This document shows, in pieces, positions 34,782 to 55,120 of a DNA stretch of 64,000 nt. The position numbers were made by a program, and so were the translations under genes. The DNA lies in contig NW_020312133.1 of the NCBI RefSeq assembly GCF_002999335.1, forward strand, positions 1 through 64,000. Reading direction: 5' to 3'. Position 1 is the first letter of the stretch; each line of letters starts with the position of its first letter. The notes beneath the pieces are model-generated. The model had not been told where the DNA came from and did not search any database. It saw only the letters and a list, made by a program, of their open reading frames with translations. The stretch comes from Cyclospora cayetanensis (lineage: Eukaryota; Apicomplexa; Conoidasida; Eucoccidiorida; Eimeriidae).

Positions 34782-37480
34782 TAACGATGCTGCTGAGATG
34801 AAGCCTCAGTGAAGGAGCTGAACCCTCAGAACTGTAGCGAAGAGCGCAGCGGGCACTCTGTCCTACCTTTGGTCTGCCATGGCTATAGCTCGCTGCGGTT
34901 AGCCAGTGGGCTACCCCTACGCAGCAAGGATGGCATTGGTGCACAGCCGAAAACACTTCCGAGCCTTGTGGGAGTTAGCTACTGTTCTTCAGGATGTGCA
35001 TACGGGGGAAATGATCAGAGAGAAAGGCAGACCAACCATAGTTGACGACGTGTGAAGGAAACTTGGATGTAGGGGGAGGTAAGGGAGCCGGCGGGGTGAT
35101 GAAAAGAGACAGTCAAGCAGCTACATGCACACAACGCGGCATCATCGAAAAGAGAACGAGGCAGAGCACAGCCCTGGCACATGCAGAAGGGAGACTGTAG
35201 GTATCCCTTCACACGTGATAGGCGATATCCAACAGCTTGGTTAACCGCGCACTCATCAGCTTTGTTATCTAATTTGAATTCTTTTGTGTTTGTTTCAGGA
35301 GTGCGCTTCTCTCACGCGTAAGGCAAGCTACGAGCGGTATACATGCAGGGCTCTCTCTATGTACTGCGGTTCTCCTGTAGTGCGTGCCTCTTTTGCGCTT
35401 GTCCTGACGCTTCTGTGACTCTCGGTTGGCTATGCTTTTCCGCTCCAGCGTTTTAATTCCTCTCTTCCGCCGTTCGTTCCCTCGGTGCGCAGGCTTGAAC
35501 AAGTAGCGGAGTCGGGGAGTCCTGTCGATCTCCCGCAGAGGGCAACGGTTTTTGTGCTGTCTCCTCGATGCATCCTGAAGGAGGCCATTTTAGCAACATC
35601 GGGCACAAAGGCTTCATGAAGAGGTCATTCCATCCTTACAGTGCTTAACTAGTCTCTAGGACCTTGTAAACAGCGACAGCCAAATCTTGGGAAGGCCACA
35701 ACAAGACATAAACTGCGTAGTAGTAGATCCTCTCTGCGGAGACCCTTCGCATATTGTACACGATGCAGAGGAGAGCTAGTTAGCTATCTATTCCAAGAAT
35801 GATGCCTTCTGTCTGTGTGTGAAGCTGCCAAGGGAAATAGGGTGCGGTGGCTTTTGGCTGAATAGCCTGAACTGAAGCCGCGCGCGGCAGCGGTCCCTCA
35901 TCTTTATGGGGATTTCTGTGGGGTCATCAGGGCAGGGAAAGAAGTGCCCTCAATGAGAACGCGTGAGATGACTCTCCTCAAGCGACAAGAGGGCTAGGGG
36001 TTCAACGTATCTCCTTGTGGAAAGCATGGGGGGTGGGCGACACGGATCTTTTCCTTAGCACAGCCGTGCAAGATCTACAGTAGAGCTCACAGAAGGACTC
36101 CCAGGGGAATGTGCAAAGTTGCGCAGTAGCTCCTCGGTGGTGTGTTGCGCACCCACCGTGTGGAGAGGCGGGCAGAAAACCAAGGAACACTTCTACATGG
36201 ATGCACTGCAACGCGGCGCATATGGGACAGAATAGAGCTACGCGGCAAATGCAAGCGTAGGCACAGATGAGGCAAAAGTGAGAGAAACTTCCTCACAAGC
36301 ACTTAAACAGTGAGACTCCAGAAACACAGACGCCCTAGCGCGTTTTTCCGTGAGATTTTTGGTGTGGCTGGGTAGGTTCACTTTCTCAGAGAACTCATAG
36401 CGGACGGTACTTTGTCGGTGGCAAGTGCCACGAAGGAGAGTTTGCTGCGAGTTCTTTTTCGAAGAACTGTGCAGAGGAGGTGTTCCCTGCCTCGGTCTAG
36501 GAGGCATCACCGAAGGCTTTGTATACTGTCTTGCTAGATCTCTGAAATGCTTTCGGCTCCGAGATGCTTTTTGAACGAGTTGAGAACTCTGTGTTTCTCC
36601 TTCCACCCCTCTACCCGTGGAGGAAGCACAGCCTTCTGCGCTGCCAGCAGATCGCAAGACATTCTTTTCGAACAGGTTCGTCTGCGATGCGCCGAAGATA
36701 CGGCCCCCACGTGTCTCTCCCTCATTCCTTGGGTTTGCACGAACAGAAAGCTGGTGTTACACCGTGCGAAGGCAAACGAAACAGCCACCCCAATCATAGC
36801 GCCTTCGCTGGTGGGGGCCCTTTGCTGGCTGGGGGGCCCCTGCTGGCTGGGGGGCCCCCCTGCAACAGGCCGCAGCGAGGCCCCATAGAGGCCCTCTCTC
36901 TGGGGCCCCTCGTGGGCCCCCTTGCAAGCTCCTCGTGGGTATTCCCTGGGCGCTCTGCAGTCGTCTGACGTTGTTTTTCTCAAGCTGTTTGATTTCTTCT
37001 GAGGTATTGCTGCTGCGGTTCGGTGGCTTCGGCTGCAAGTAGAGGGAGGCAGACCGTCTGTCGTCCGTCGAGCTTTTGTGGAGGCTGTAAGGCAGCTGGC
37101 TTTTGGGGTATGGGGCATTTTAGGAGTTTGGAGTTTCTCAGGAGGCACAGATCGGGGAAGGATTCAGCACAAAGGGAAGTCGGGAGGGACGGGTGCTGCT
37201 GTACGGCGCGAGCGCAGCAAGCAAGGGTCCAGCGTGTCGCATTTTCTCGCCTCTCTTGGAGTTTGCTGTAAGCACAGGTTTTTTTGTTGTTGCATGGCCC
37301 CTCTAATTTCAGAGCCTCGCTCGCGGCTTGGCCCTCGAGACGGAAGAAACCTCTGCACGTCCGCGTGCGCTCTCGGGTGTCTGCGCAGCTCCTTTGAAGC
37401 CGTTTTCTGTGCGGCTGCTGCTGCTGCTGCTGCTGCATCCAAGTGGCTCATACAGTCTGTCCCCACGGCGCAAAGAGGAT
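34782..37480. other. Intergenic region with G/C-rich palindromic block
   Basis: No supported gene. At 36811-36930 the sequence consists of repeated GCTGGCTGGGGGGCCCC-type units that fold back on themselves (GGGGGGCCCC), plus CTGGGGCCCC and GTGGGCCCCC variants. This region forms the 5' flank of the PRP2-type helicase gene. The minus-strand frame 36534-37148 overlapping the block is probably not a gene. Confidence 0.5.
36811..36930. repeat. G/C-rich palindromic repeat block
   Basis: Several copies of GGGGGGCCCC separated by TTGCTGGCT or CTGCTGGCT. It resembles the element at 13935-13980, which shares both the GGGGGGCCCCC palindrome and the TTGCTGG spacer. Confidence 0.7.
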
Positions 37481-45614
<8,134 letters not shown>

Positions 45615-46820
45615 AGCGCAGCCCAAGTGCCGCTCGAAGCTCCGTGCAAGGCATCAGAAGCATCTTGTCGCTGCAGCTTCCGCAGCAGGAGCTACGAGGC
45701 TGATTGCAAAAGGCCGAGCTTATAAGGACTCCGGTCCTCTGCAAATGGGCTATTGCGAAAACAGGAAAAACACATTCCTTTTCACGCCATTCCAACGCAG
45801 GGTTCTTCTGCCCTAAGCAAGCGGCCAGCCTCCCAGAGCTTCCCCTGGGATGGAGTGGCGGCGGGACGAATAGAGTAGAAAGTCCATTAGGCGTGCATGG
45901 CATTTCTGTGGCAATGCGGTCTGATTGCACAGCACTATAGCGTGCAGGAAGAAAAATTCATGCCATCAATATATATATGTGTGTATCCATATATGTATAC
46001 ATATACATCCAACTGAGAGAAAAAAGTACCGGCCTATGACCCGACCTAACGAAGGCCTACACAATATATGTATATATAATATAAAATCCCAATCACGACG
46101 CCGAGTGCAAATGCAACTCGGATAAGATGAACCATCCCTTCCGCAGTTACAATAGCCAGCAGCATTATTAGACGCACACACGAGTCTCGAGGAAAGCAGC
46201 GCCGCTCGTGCAAACTGCTAGCTAACTACAAGGGGGTGCAATGGGAGTCTAGGTAGTTGAAGTGGGGGAAATGGCATCGCATTATATTATTTAGCGTGCC
46301 ACAGAGCATTCAGTAGTCTCGGAGCTCTACGGCATGGCCACTAGTATACGACAGACACAACCAGCAGTGCGCTCTATGCATAGTTAAAACGCCGTTAGAA
46401 CGAAAAGTAAGTAAGCAACGGCTGGCACGGGAGCAGCCCCTATCTGACTCCTAGTGTCCTTTGAATCGCATGCATGCTGCGTTATCCCCAAAACAATTCG
46501 TCATATCCCTTAGTCTCTGGAACGTTCTGCAACGTGCAACGCAGCTAGACCGTAGCCCAAGTGGTCTGCCGAGGTCCTTTGGCCTGCGCGAGGTGAAAAT
46601 GCGGAGGGAAAGCTGTTCAGTGCAGACACACCTAGGGGAACAACTGCTTAGATTGCTACGTGCTCCTGTGAGTTGGCTTTGTTCTGCGATTTTCTGTCAA
46701 GGTGTATCGGAGCTAGTAGAGGCGCGCAGCTATGATTTCCCGTTTTAAAGGCCGACAGAGAGATGACCTCCTTCCAGACACGCTGAGTCGTTTGTGTGCA
46801 GTTGTCGTCCTGTTGGTGCC
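45615..46820. other. Intergenic, convergent, repeat-poor
   Basis: This lies between the PRP2-type stop (plus) and the stop of the secreted repeat protein (minus). No gene-like frame is supported. A short TATA-rich stretch lies at 45970-46085. Confidence 0.5.
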
Positions 46821-49800
46821 TCAGTTGGGTGCGCGGAGATGACGAGCGAAACCTGCCCTCCCAGTGGCTCTGCCGCGTGCACCTGCGTTCGACGCAGGTG
46901 CATCAGATGATGCTTGATCACTTTTTTCACCTTCCTGATTGGCCTTAGGTGGGCCTGCTGGTTCACGATTGGGGAGGGAACCCCTGTCTTCCCCGGTAGA
47001 ATTGTTTGCACCCTCATGTAAGTCGTCGGCTTCGAATCCGTGCTCAGAGCTTTCCCTGTGAGCGTCATCCGCAGCAGACTCCACGGGACTGCGGGCATCT
47101 GCAGCAGCCTCGAGAGCTGCTGCCGCTGCGCTGCGCAGGCGCGAAGCGGCTTCTAGTGCATCCTTTGCTGCGGCTTCCAGTTCTTCGGCAAGCAGGAGTT
47201 GCTTCGCGTCCTGTGCCTCTGAAAAGTCGTCCTGGCCAGATTCTGACCCTATAGAGGAGTGCGTGTCAGAGGCGCCAGACGGTGGTCTCGAGGCGCTGCC
47301 TGGCCTGAGGGGTTGTCTGTGGACTTGATCGTGTTCAGGCTGCTGGTGCTCTGGAGGCTCCCGAGATTTTTCCTCAGGTAGGTCCTGGAAGTCTTCATCT
47401 GGTCTTACATAAGGAGGCTCGGATTCGGAGCTGACCTGAGACTGCTCCTCTGGCTTCGAAAGAGAGGCATCAGGAGGAAGCTGAGGACGCTGCTCCGAAA
47501 CGACGTGAGACGGCTCTTCTGACTGCTCAATGTCGGTGGGTTTTGGCCTGAAGGCAGAGGGACGCTCACGATCTACGGCGCTCGACGCATCTCCTGAATC
47601 AGTTGTTTCCTCTGGCTTGCTTTCGTGTTCCGCAATGGACCTTGCAATTTCGGCGGATCGAGTGGCTTCCGCTGCAGCCCTTTCAAGGGCCTCAGCGGTT
47701 TCCACTGCGCGTGCGGCCGCTTCTTCCATGTCTTCAGCAAACGCAATCTTGCCCTCATCTTCCTCCCGCTCGTCGCTAGGCAGCTGATCGGGACCGATGC
47801 TGGAGTCCGCTGGTTTTTCCCTAGGCTTATTAGCACGCGCACCCTCAGCCCTAGACTCCGATCTTTCAGCGTCAGCCTGCTGGTCCGACTGAGTGCTTGA
47901 AGCTTCATCAGAAGGCAAGAGACCAGCGTCCTCAGTGTCGTCTACGTGTTCAACTCCCAGATCCTCTGAGCTCCCTAGATCTTCAGACGGCGATGACACC
48001 CCAGCAGACGCGGCTTCAGCTGCTTTCTGGGCCCGTTCGGTGGCTCTCTCTAGTGCTGCAGCTCGTTTCTGAGTTTCTGCCGCCAGCTTTGATAGTTTCG
48101 CTGCATGAGACTCTTGTTCAAGGGCTTCACGAGGCTCGCTTCTCTCGTGTTGCTCTAAATTATTGTCATGTGGCCGCAGTGAGGCAGCTGGCCTGCCATT
48201 CCTCCCAGAGCTGCCTTCATTTCTATCAGCGCGCGAGCCGTTAGGCATGTCTTCATCTCTACTCACATGCTGCTCCTCAGACGGTTCCTCTAAAGGAGCC
48301 TCGAAGTGCTCTTCTAAAGGAGCCTCAAGGTGCTCTTCTGAAGGAATCTCAGGCTGCTCTTCTGAAGGGGCCTCAGGCTGCTCTTCTGAAGGAGCCTCAA
48401 GGTGCTCTTCTGAAGGAGCCTCAAGGTGCTCTTCTGAAGGGGCCTCAAGGTGCTCTTCTGAAGGAGCCTCAAGGTGCTCTTCTGAAGGGGCCTCAGGCTG
48501 CTCTTCTGAAGGGGCCTCAGGCTGCTCTTCTAAAGGGGCCTCAGGCTGCTCTTCTGAAGGAATCTCAGGCTGCTCTTCTGAAGGAGCCTCAAGGTGCTCT
48601 TCTGAAGGAATCTCAGCCTGCTCTTCTGAAGGGGCCTCAGGCTGCTCTTCTGAAGGAATCTCAGGCTGCTCTTCTGAAGGAATCTCAGGCCGCTCTTCTG
48701 AAGGGGCCTCAGGCTGCTCTTCTGAAGGAATCTCAGGCTTTTCCTCTGAAGGAACCTGCGGGGTTTGCTCATTAGGCTCTTCAACAGCGTGATCGTCTGC
48801 CTCTCCATTTTGAGCGTCAGAACCCAACTGTGCGCTGCTGTCGCTCTCTGCCGGTGGCCTGTCTGCTGTTTGGTCTTGGCTCTCATGAGGGCGCTCTCCA
48901 CCACTCGCAATATGCGTAACTTGTTCTAATTTTTCTGCGGCTCTGTTAGCCTCCTTTACAGCTTTCACCAGGTCATGGCTGGCCTGCTCGGCACTTTTCT
49001 CAGAGTCCTCTGGCCTGCCGGCAGAAGCAGGCTGCGACTCCGGTATCGGATGAGGCTTCAGAGGTCTACTCAAAGGAGACAGTGGAACCAGTGGAGGCTG
49101 CATTCCCTCATGGAATCGAGAACTTTCAGAGTCTCTGTCCAGAAATTTAGGACCTTCAAAACGCTGGCTTTCAGGGAAGGTGGGGGCTCCCAACTGTGGG
49201 TACACTACCTCGTCGCTGCCCTGAGGTCTGCTGCTTACAGTCGGAAGTTCTGGAACACCATGTACTGAACTGTAACCTCGATGCAGGTAAGCGGATTCAA
49301 AAGGTACACCTACTTGGTCCACTATAGGCGGTTCGCTAGGGTAGTACCAAGCAAAGGGTGTATGTTGCTGCTCATTCCATCCGGACTGCGAAGCGGCAGG
49401 TCCAGGGTGTTCGAATGCAACTGTCGAATCCCTCACCTCGGGCTCCTCTTGGGTAAGGAACCCGATGGGAAAATGAAGAGGCGCATCGTCCTGCGTGGTG
49501 GTTGAGAAGGGGTCCGCATCTTTGATGAATGGATATAGCCGCCTTGCGATGGCTGAGGGACTTATGGAGCTCTCTGCACTGGCTGATACATTGACAATTT
49601 GCGCAGAACAGCAGAAACACAAATGTACATGTGTAATTTGGAGGCAGCAGGCTGTATTTTATCTAGAAGTGCTAATTTCGAGAGGACTTCGAGACTCGGT
49701 AAGACCCCATCCACGCACACCGTATAAACGCGGTACTGAGCAGATACGATGGTGGGGTTCACGAGAAACACGGAAGCAGCCGTGGTCTGCTCATAGGTAC

Positions 49801-50027
49801 TGCACTATTGGACGTTTCAGCCAGTGACAGACACTACTGCATAGGACGGACTGTTGCATTTGGTGGGTGCTGTGTGCAGGATGGTTCTCAGCTCTTCCCG
49901 AGTCTTCCTGAGAGTGTAAAAAGACATAGAACCTAGGTGGAAAAGCAGCGAAAAACCTACCCGATTGAATTTCGATGGTACTAGACGATAATAGTGTGCC
50001 CAAGAACAAAAAATATCCGAGCTGCAT
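46821..50027 (-). CDS. Secreted Glu/Ala-rich protein with octapeptide repeats, unrecognised
   Basis: Two phase-consistent exons (49961-50027 and 46821-49582) give about 942 residues. The short first exon encodes a textbook signal peptide, MQLGYFLFLGTLLSSSTIEI, which is why ATG 50027 is chosen. The body is acidic: a Pro-rich region of about 200 residues, a block of about 20 tandem octapeptides of the form [PL]E[AI]PSEE[QH], then three Ala/Glu-rich helical segments (ERATERAQKAAEAA, EEAAARAVETAEALERA, AAKDALEAASRLRSAAAAAL) separated by acidic linkers, and a short basic tail ending RHLRAPN. There is no transmembrane segment or GPI signal, and no cysteines in the mature part, so it should be soluble, in a secretory organelle, the parasitophorous vacuole or the oocyst/sporocyst. 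Low-complexity acidic secreted proteins of this kind are common in coccidia. A function cannot be assigned. Confidence 0.75.
48280..48765 (-). repeat. 24-bp tandem repeat coding for octapeptides
   Basis: About 20 copies of a 24-bp unit related to TCTGAAGGAGCCTCAAGGTG on the plus strand. The copies fall into two main variants (EAP with EEH-L or EEQ-P, and EIP), and neighbouring copies are often identical, which suggests recent unequal exchange. The reading frame is kept throughout. Confidence 0.92.
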
Positions 50028-52280
50028 CGTGGCGCGGGAGGGGGGTGACCTCGAGGAAAAGGCGAGCAAGATATGTCTTTATCTGGTGAGAACAGCCACA
50101 CAGAAGCAAACTGCAAATGAACTCCGATAGTAATTGACCGCAACTAGTATATATGTTCTTCGTTTGGTCGTGTGCCTTTCTCATAAGTAGCTTATGCAGC
50201 GCTTGCTGACTAGCGGTGATGCAGAGGACAGCAGAGGGAGCAAGCCCTCGAGACATTGGAGCCTCTTCGATTACAGGGAAGGCTGGAGATATTTACTCAA
50301 CATGACCTGATTTTAGGGCCAGAGGTGCTTTCCAGAGGCAATAAGACATCTTCACTCAATAACAGCGTTCACCTCCGCTTCGTGGCCACGAGACCATGTT
50401 CCTTGACGTCGAGGTGACTGTCTGCATCCGTCAGTCAGTGCACCTTAATCATACATTCTGATGATCTCGGCAATTAGGACTCGTTAAGGATACTCGGGGA
50501 AATAATCTTGTAGTAGCCATTTAGGTCTCTTTGTTCCCCTCGTAGGAGAACTAACTGTATGCCTTCGCATTTCCTAGCTTATACGGTATACCGCGCATTT
50601 ATTTAAGTGAATAAGGTAGCTCCAAGCTAGCTCCTTCCTAATTCCATGTAGGGTGCGAGCCTTATTCGTGACTGTTGCGACATCTCCTTTTGAAAAATCA
50701 ATGTGCGTGCGCTTCATAGCGTGCAGCATAACCAGATAAGAAAGCAGCCCACCTGGTCCAGGAATATGTCTATCTGCGTCGGTGTTGATACCGTATACAC
50801 GATTCTACTGGCGTGGCTAGTGCTCTAGACTCCGAGTGTTTCTGCAATAGTAAAAGGAAGGCAATGAACGATGCTGCGTGTGAATTGGAGGTGCCTGTCT
50901 TTGCCCAGAGGCTAGTAAAGGAGATGCGGATTGTGCTTTCCTTCTCTTTCAGCAAGGTATTCCGTCCTTTCAAATAGGAATCGATGGTTCTCGTGTCGGT
51001 ACGGTACGCCGGTTGCCTCGCCTGTCCAGCTTAATGGAGTAAAGCCAGTGCGGGGAAGCATCTCGAAGGTGACAGTGGTTTGCTGAAACATGAATACGAT
51101 TTTGTATCACAAGGAGCCATCTGAGTGCTATGCCTCATGACTAACGTATTCCCCTAATGGTCAAGGAGCACCGGGAGAAGACACACAGTCAGTGAGTCTG
51201 TTGAGAAGGTTGACAGTGTATGGTGACAGCTAGGCCTTAACTATAACTTGGCAAGCCATAGCCGGATACTCAAAGATTAACGGTCTCAACATCTCATTCT
51301 TTAGGGGCTATGAATTATGCGGTGCATGCCGTATCCCTAATAAAAACAGGCCATACAATCGCAATGAAGGGATTGAAAATACACCAAAAACCAAAAGATC
51401 CAGGAACGAGAAGCGTATTTCACGAAAAACTGCAGTGAGCTGATGGCAACTATGCCCGTGTACCTCCGCTGCTCCACTAAAAGCAGCCGCAAACAGGTGC
51501 TTCCCAAACTGGAGAGAGCTCAGCCTACTGCAACAAGCAGCTGAAGGCTACAACATGCACTTCATTTCCCCATCAGGTTCCTCCTAGAGTAGAGTGTAAG
51601 CGCCTGAAGTGTACGGCACTTCGCGGGTCCACGGTGTACGAAGCCGCAGCTTGATGGATCCTGCGGATCCCTGGCGTGTAATGAGGTCTGCATGAACGCG
51701 ATACTTCTGTCTCTGATGCAGTGATCTACAGTCTGATTGCATACAAACTTTAGCCTAGTGAGCCGGCCTCGTGGTCTACGGAATCGACACAGGATTGGCC
51801 GATACAGATTAATTTGAGTGCCCCTATGAGACACAACACCACGCAGATGCTCTTCAGAGCTTGTCGAGGCAAATGTGTCAACCGCAGATATGCCATCGTT
51901 GTGGGTGCTGTTTTCGCAAGGTACCTGGTATCCTAAAAAATTATGACCCCAAATCTGGTACGGCATGTTTCCCCATCAGCGCATAGGCAGCTGCAGTCAA
52001 ACCTGCTAACCCGACAATCCCGAACCTTTTCCTGGTAGCTACTTGGTTTTTCGTGCATTGAATAAAATAGTGCAGGGAGCTATTCGCAGGGCGTAGATAG
52101 GACTAGGAAACTGCCAAGATAATAAGGCATATTCCTTCTCGCATTAGGCAAAAATGGCTGAATATATGCAGCAGACACAGGCAAAAACGAGTCTCGAAAT
52201 CCATTACTAAACAGGAGTGGCTTTTATTTTGCTGCTTTTGCAAAGTAAAAGCATTGCAACTCCGAGTGCCTTGTCAGCGT
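50028..52280. other. Repeat-poor region, no supported gene
   Basis: A minus-strand frame at 51562-51966 (ATG 51966, MPYQIWGHNFLGYQVPCENS, 134 residues, stop) is of fair composition but has no domain or neighbouring exons. The rest shows nothing gene-like. Confidence 0.4.
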
Positions 52281-52805
52281 TTATAGAAGCACACTTTTGA
52301 TTGTTTTACGGCCTGATACCTGGCGGAACGTGTGTCGTGCTTTCAGGTCGACGGATGAAGCTTTTAGGGGAATATCTTGATGGATTCGTGATGCGTATGG
52401 CCATCTTGCAAGAAATGCGGTAGCTATTCGTTCTTCGCGCTCCACCTCAGCTTGCAAATTCCTGAATTCGTCTACAGTGTGGGTACGCAAGTAGGCAATT
52501 TTCTGCTGCTTGTACTTTCTTTTTACTGACTTCAGGTACTTTCTTGTAAGCATTCTTTGTCTTTGAGGGAGATAGATGCTGGTGGAGTCAGCTGTATCTG
52601 TGCTGTCGCCGCCAGTGCCGCTCAGCATATGCTCCGTAGAGCCGCGGTCGTCAGAAGATTGCCCTGAACTCTCCGAGATCTCCCACAAATGCCCGCTCGC
52701 ATAAGTCTGATTGCTCGTCCCATCCTTTGTAATAGCTGAGTTGTACAATCTCCCCCGGTACTGCTTTGCATAGTCGGATGGCGCTTCCCTCAAACAGAGC
52801 CTCAT
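52281..52805 (-). CDS. Possible small protein, unrecognised
   Basis: An intact 174-codon frame starts at ATG 52805 (MRLCLREAPSDYAKQYRG). It has a Ser/Thr/Asp-rich acidic middle (EISESSGQSSDDRGS) and a basic helical C-terminal half (RKYLKSVKRKYKQQKIAYLR, EFRNLQAEVEREERIATAFL). The composition is even and not repeat-driven, unlike the shadow frames around it, which is the reason for calling it. No signal peptide is present in this frame. An AG sits directly before the ATG (CTAAG), so the frame could also be the last exon of a gene whose leader exon lies upstream; none could be joined. The function is unknown. Confidence 0.45.
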   Translation of the reverse strand: MRLCLREAPSDYAKQYRGRLYNSAITKDGTSNQTYASGHLWEISESSGQSSDDRGSTEHMLSGTGGDSTDTADSTSIYLPQRQRMLTRKYLKSVKRKYKQQKIAYLRTHTVDEFRNLQAEVEREERIATAFLARWPYASRIHQDIPLKASSVDLKARHTFRQVSGRKTIKSVLL

Positions 52806-55120
52806 CTTAGGCGCCGGTTGGCTGGATGGGTGGAGAAGACACGAGGGGAAAGCGAGATCATAAGGTGCATGCTAACATAAGAACAGCACTTTAAATGACT
52901 TAACGGGGAGAAAATACCCCCAAAGTTGCTAAAGTTGTGTACATGAGCTACGTATCGGTTCCCAGGTCCCAAGACATCCATACGGACCGACCGCACCATC
53001 GGCCGAACCAGGCGGGTGCTTGCGGAAATCCCTGACACGTTCTGCTACAAAGCACTGACAAATGATATTTTTGTAGCTTTAATTGGTAATTGAATTAATT
53101 TAAGGCGGATCTAAGTACATACGGTAGGGTTGTTTCTGTAGGCTGCAACAAGTTGAATGCACTGATGGAGGGGCCCTTGCGGTAAATAAGGTGAGACGAC
53201 ATTGGCGAATGAGCCTCTCCCTTTATTTTCATTGCTCTGCAATATAGCTTTTGTTGTTGGGCTCTCTGATGGCGTAAGCTAGAGGGGAAACCTACCGGTG
53301 GTGCCGTGAGTTCCGCGCACATCTTTGAAACCGGGGTATTAGAGACTTTGGTGTATGGTTGTACGAGACGCTGGCAATGTTCCGATGGGAAAAGCTCCAC
53401 AGAAGACCAAAACCAGCTTGATCGGATGGGGCTGGGGCCTCATTTCAGCATAAGCTGCTGGGGGAAGGGCTTCCTGAAGCAAACTTTCCCATCTTTTCGC
53501 GCGTTCTGGAAAGCTAGTTCTGCTCCCAGCGCCGGCATACATAGAGCAAGTTTACCCTGGAATTGATCTGTCTAGCCAGTTAGAACAGATGCATACCATT
53601 TCACTGGTCCATGGGCAATGCCGGGATACAAAGTGCCTCGGGCGCCTACTGCGCAATCCGGCCTATGGGACCATAGAGAACCCCAAGCATAGGAATTTCA
53701 CTTCCTTCGTAACAAGCAGTACCTAAGACTCTTCCTATTGAGGGGCTCCATGCCGGACACTGCAGAGGTTCTGCAAACATTCCAGGGAGGAACGGGGCCA
53801 TACAAACTCACTTGCTGTTCAAGTATGCGAGAAGAGCCGACTTCTTTGGGAGCAACTACTGCTTAACATTATTTTTTCTGATCCTTCATGGCAAAGGGAA
53901 TTCTGCATTTCTTCAAGTGCAAAGGCACTTGCGTAGGGACAAGTGAGATACTTTGGAGGAACGACGCAATGTTGTTTCTCAGGTGTCTCAACGCACGCCC
54001 GATTAGGCTAGACTTCGCAGTAAACGGTTCTCTGCACTGAGAGCGTTCAAGAGTTGTCTGAATCCTGGGTTGTTTATAAAGGCATAACGCGCTTGCTGCA
54101 GCACCGGGATTCGGTTACAGGACTCTACTTGCACTTTTGACGGCGATGTGGGTAACAAATTGCGGAAGCCAATTCACTGCGCTCCTCCGAAAAATACCAG
54201 TAGTCAATTAGTTCGCTGAGGCACGAGGATGCCCCCGGAATATTTTGGCATATAGCACAAAAGCGCTTCGTCTCCACGGGTCGTTGCCTGCACACACACC
54301 GGCCAGCCACTGTCCTCAACCTGCAACTATGGTTTATTGTGGATGAACCACTGCCTGCAGTTTCGATTTTCGGTCTTAGTTTACCTCAACAGAACAAGGA
54401 TGCTAGCTGATTAAGGCTTGAAATGTTAGATGCCCCAAACGTCCGCTACTTTGCCACAACTTCCCTGAAATGTGCTTCCGATCTACGTGCACACCGTGCT
54501 AGACAATGGGAAGTGCCGCAAATCCATGAGATCAAGCAAGAAAGAACTATCCAGTGCAGCAATTGGTATTGCCTGCCCTAGTATTTTTAGATGCATTTTT
54601 GTGGTGACCTGCCACAGTGTTGGTGAAGCAGCAGCCCTTCAGTCAACGGCAAAAGGGAGACACTATATACCCCTTTGGCGACATGAGAAATGCAAAAAGG
54701 CCAAAGAGAGCATTGCCAAGTTGCATGCACTATTATGGAATCAAGCCGTCCCGTTTCCTCTATTTTCCGTCGACGTACGAATACGCTGCGACAGATTTTC
54801 TGTCGGAGCCAGCAGGATAAGCATCCTCCGCAAGGGCCCATGTAGAGAGTTGGCACACGCGGTGGTTGCCTTTAATCCTGCGCAGCCAACAAGAGGAAGG
54901 CGGCATGAACTGCTGCGGCACCGACATTTCTTCCACCAGCAGCTGCGGCACTACATTTCCCTCGACGTGGCTGCGCGAAAAGCACGGGACCAGGTTGACT
55001 GCTGCCGTTCACATTTCTTCAAGGAACCCCAGGTTTTTCAGGCAGGTGTCTCTTCAGACACCCTGCCTAAAAGATCCCTTTTTTCTTTGTGAAACGGTCA
55101 GCGCTCGTGTGCTTTGCGCT
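52806..55120. other. Repeat-poor region, no supported gene
   Basis: Scattered frames of 60-200 codons occur on both strands (for example plus 54472-55092), but none has a domain, a repeat-free consistent exon chain or a clear signal. The right end is the 3' flank of the WD-repeat gene. Confidence 0.45.

Noticed and set aside
36534..37148. Minus-strand 204-codon frame upstream of the PRP2-type gene
   Set aside because: It passes through the G/C palindromic block (GGPPSQQGPPSQQ), has no domain and lies in the promoter region of the opposite gene.
54472..55092. 206-codon plus-strand frame
   Set aside because: It shows no domain, no repeat-free conserved-looking core and no partner exons. It precedes the 3' end of the WD-repeat gene on the other strand.
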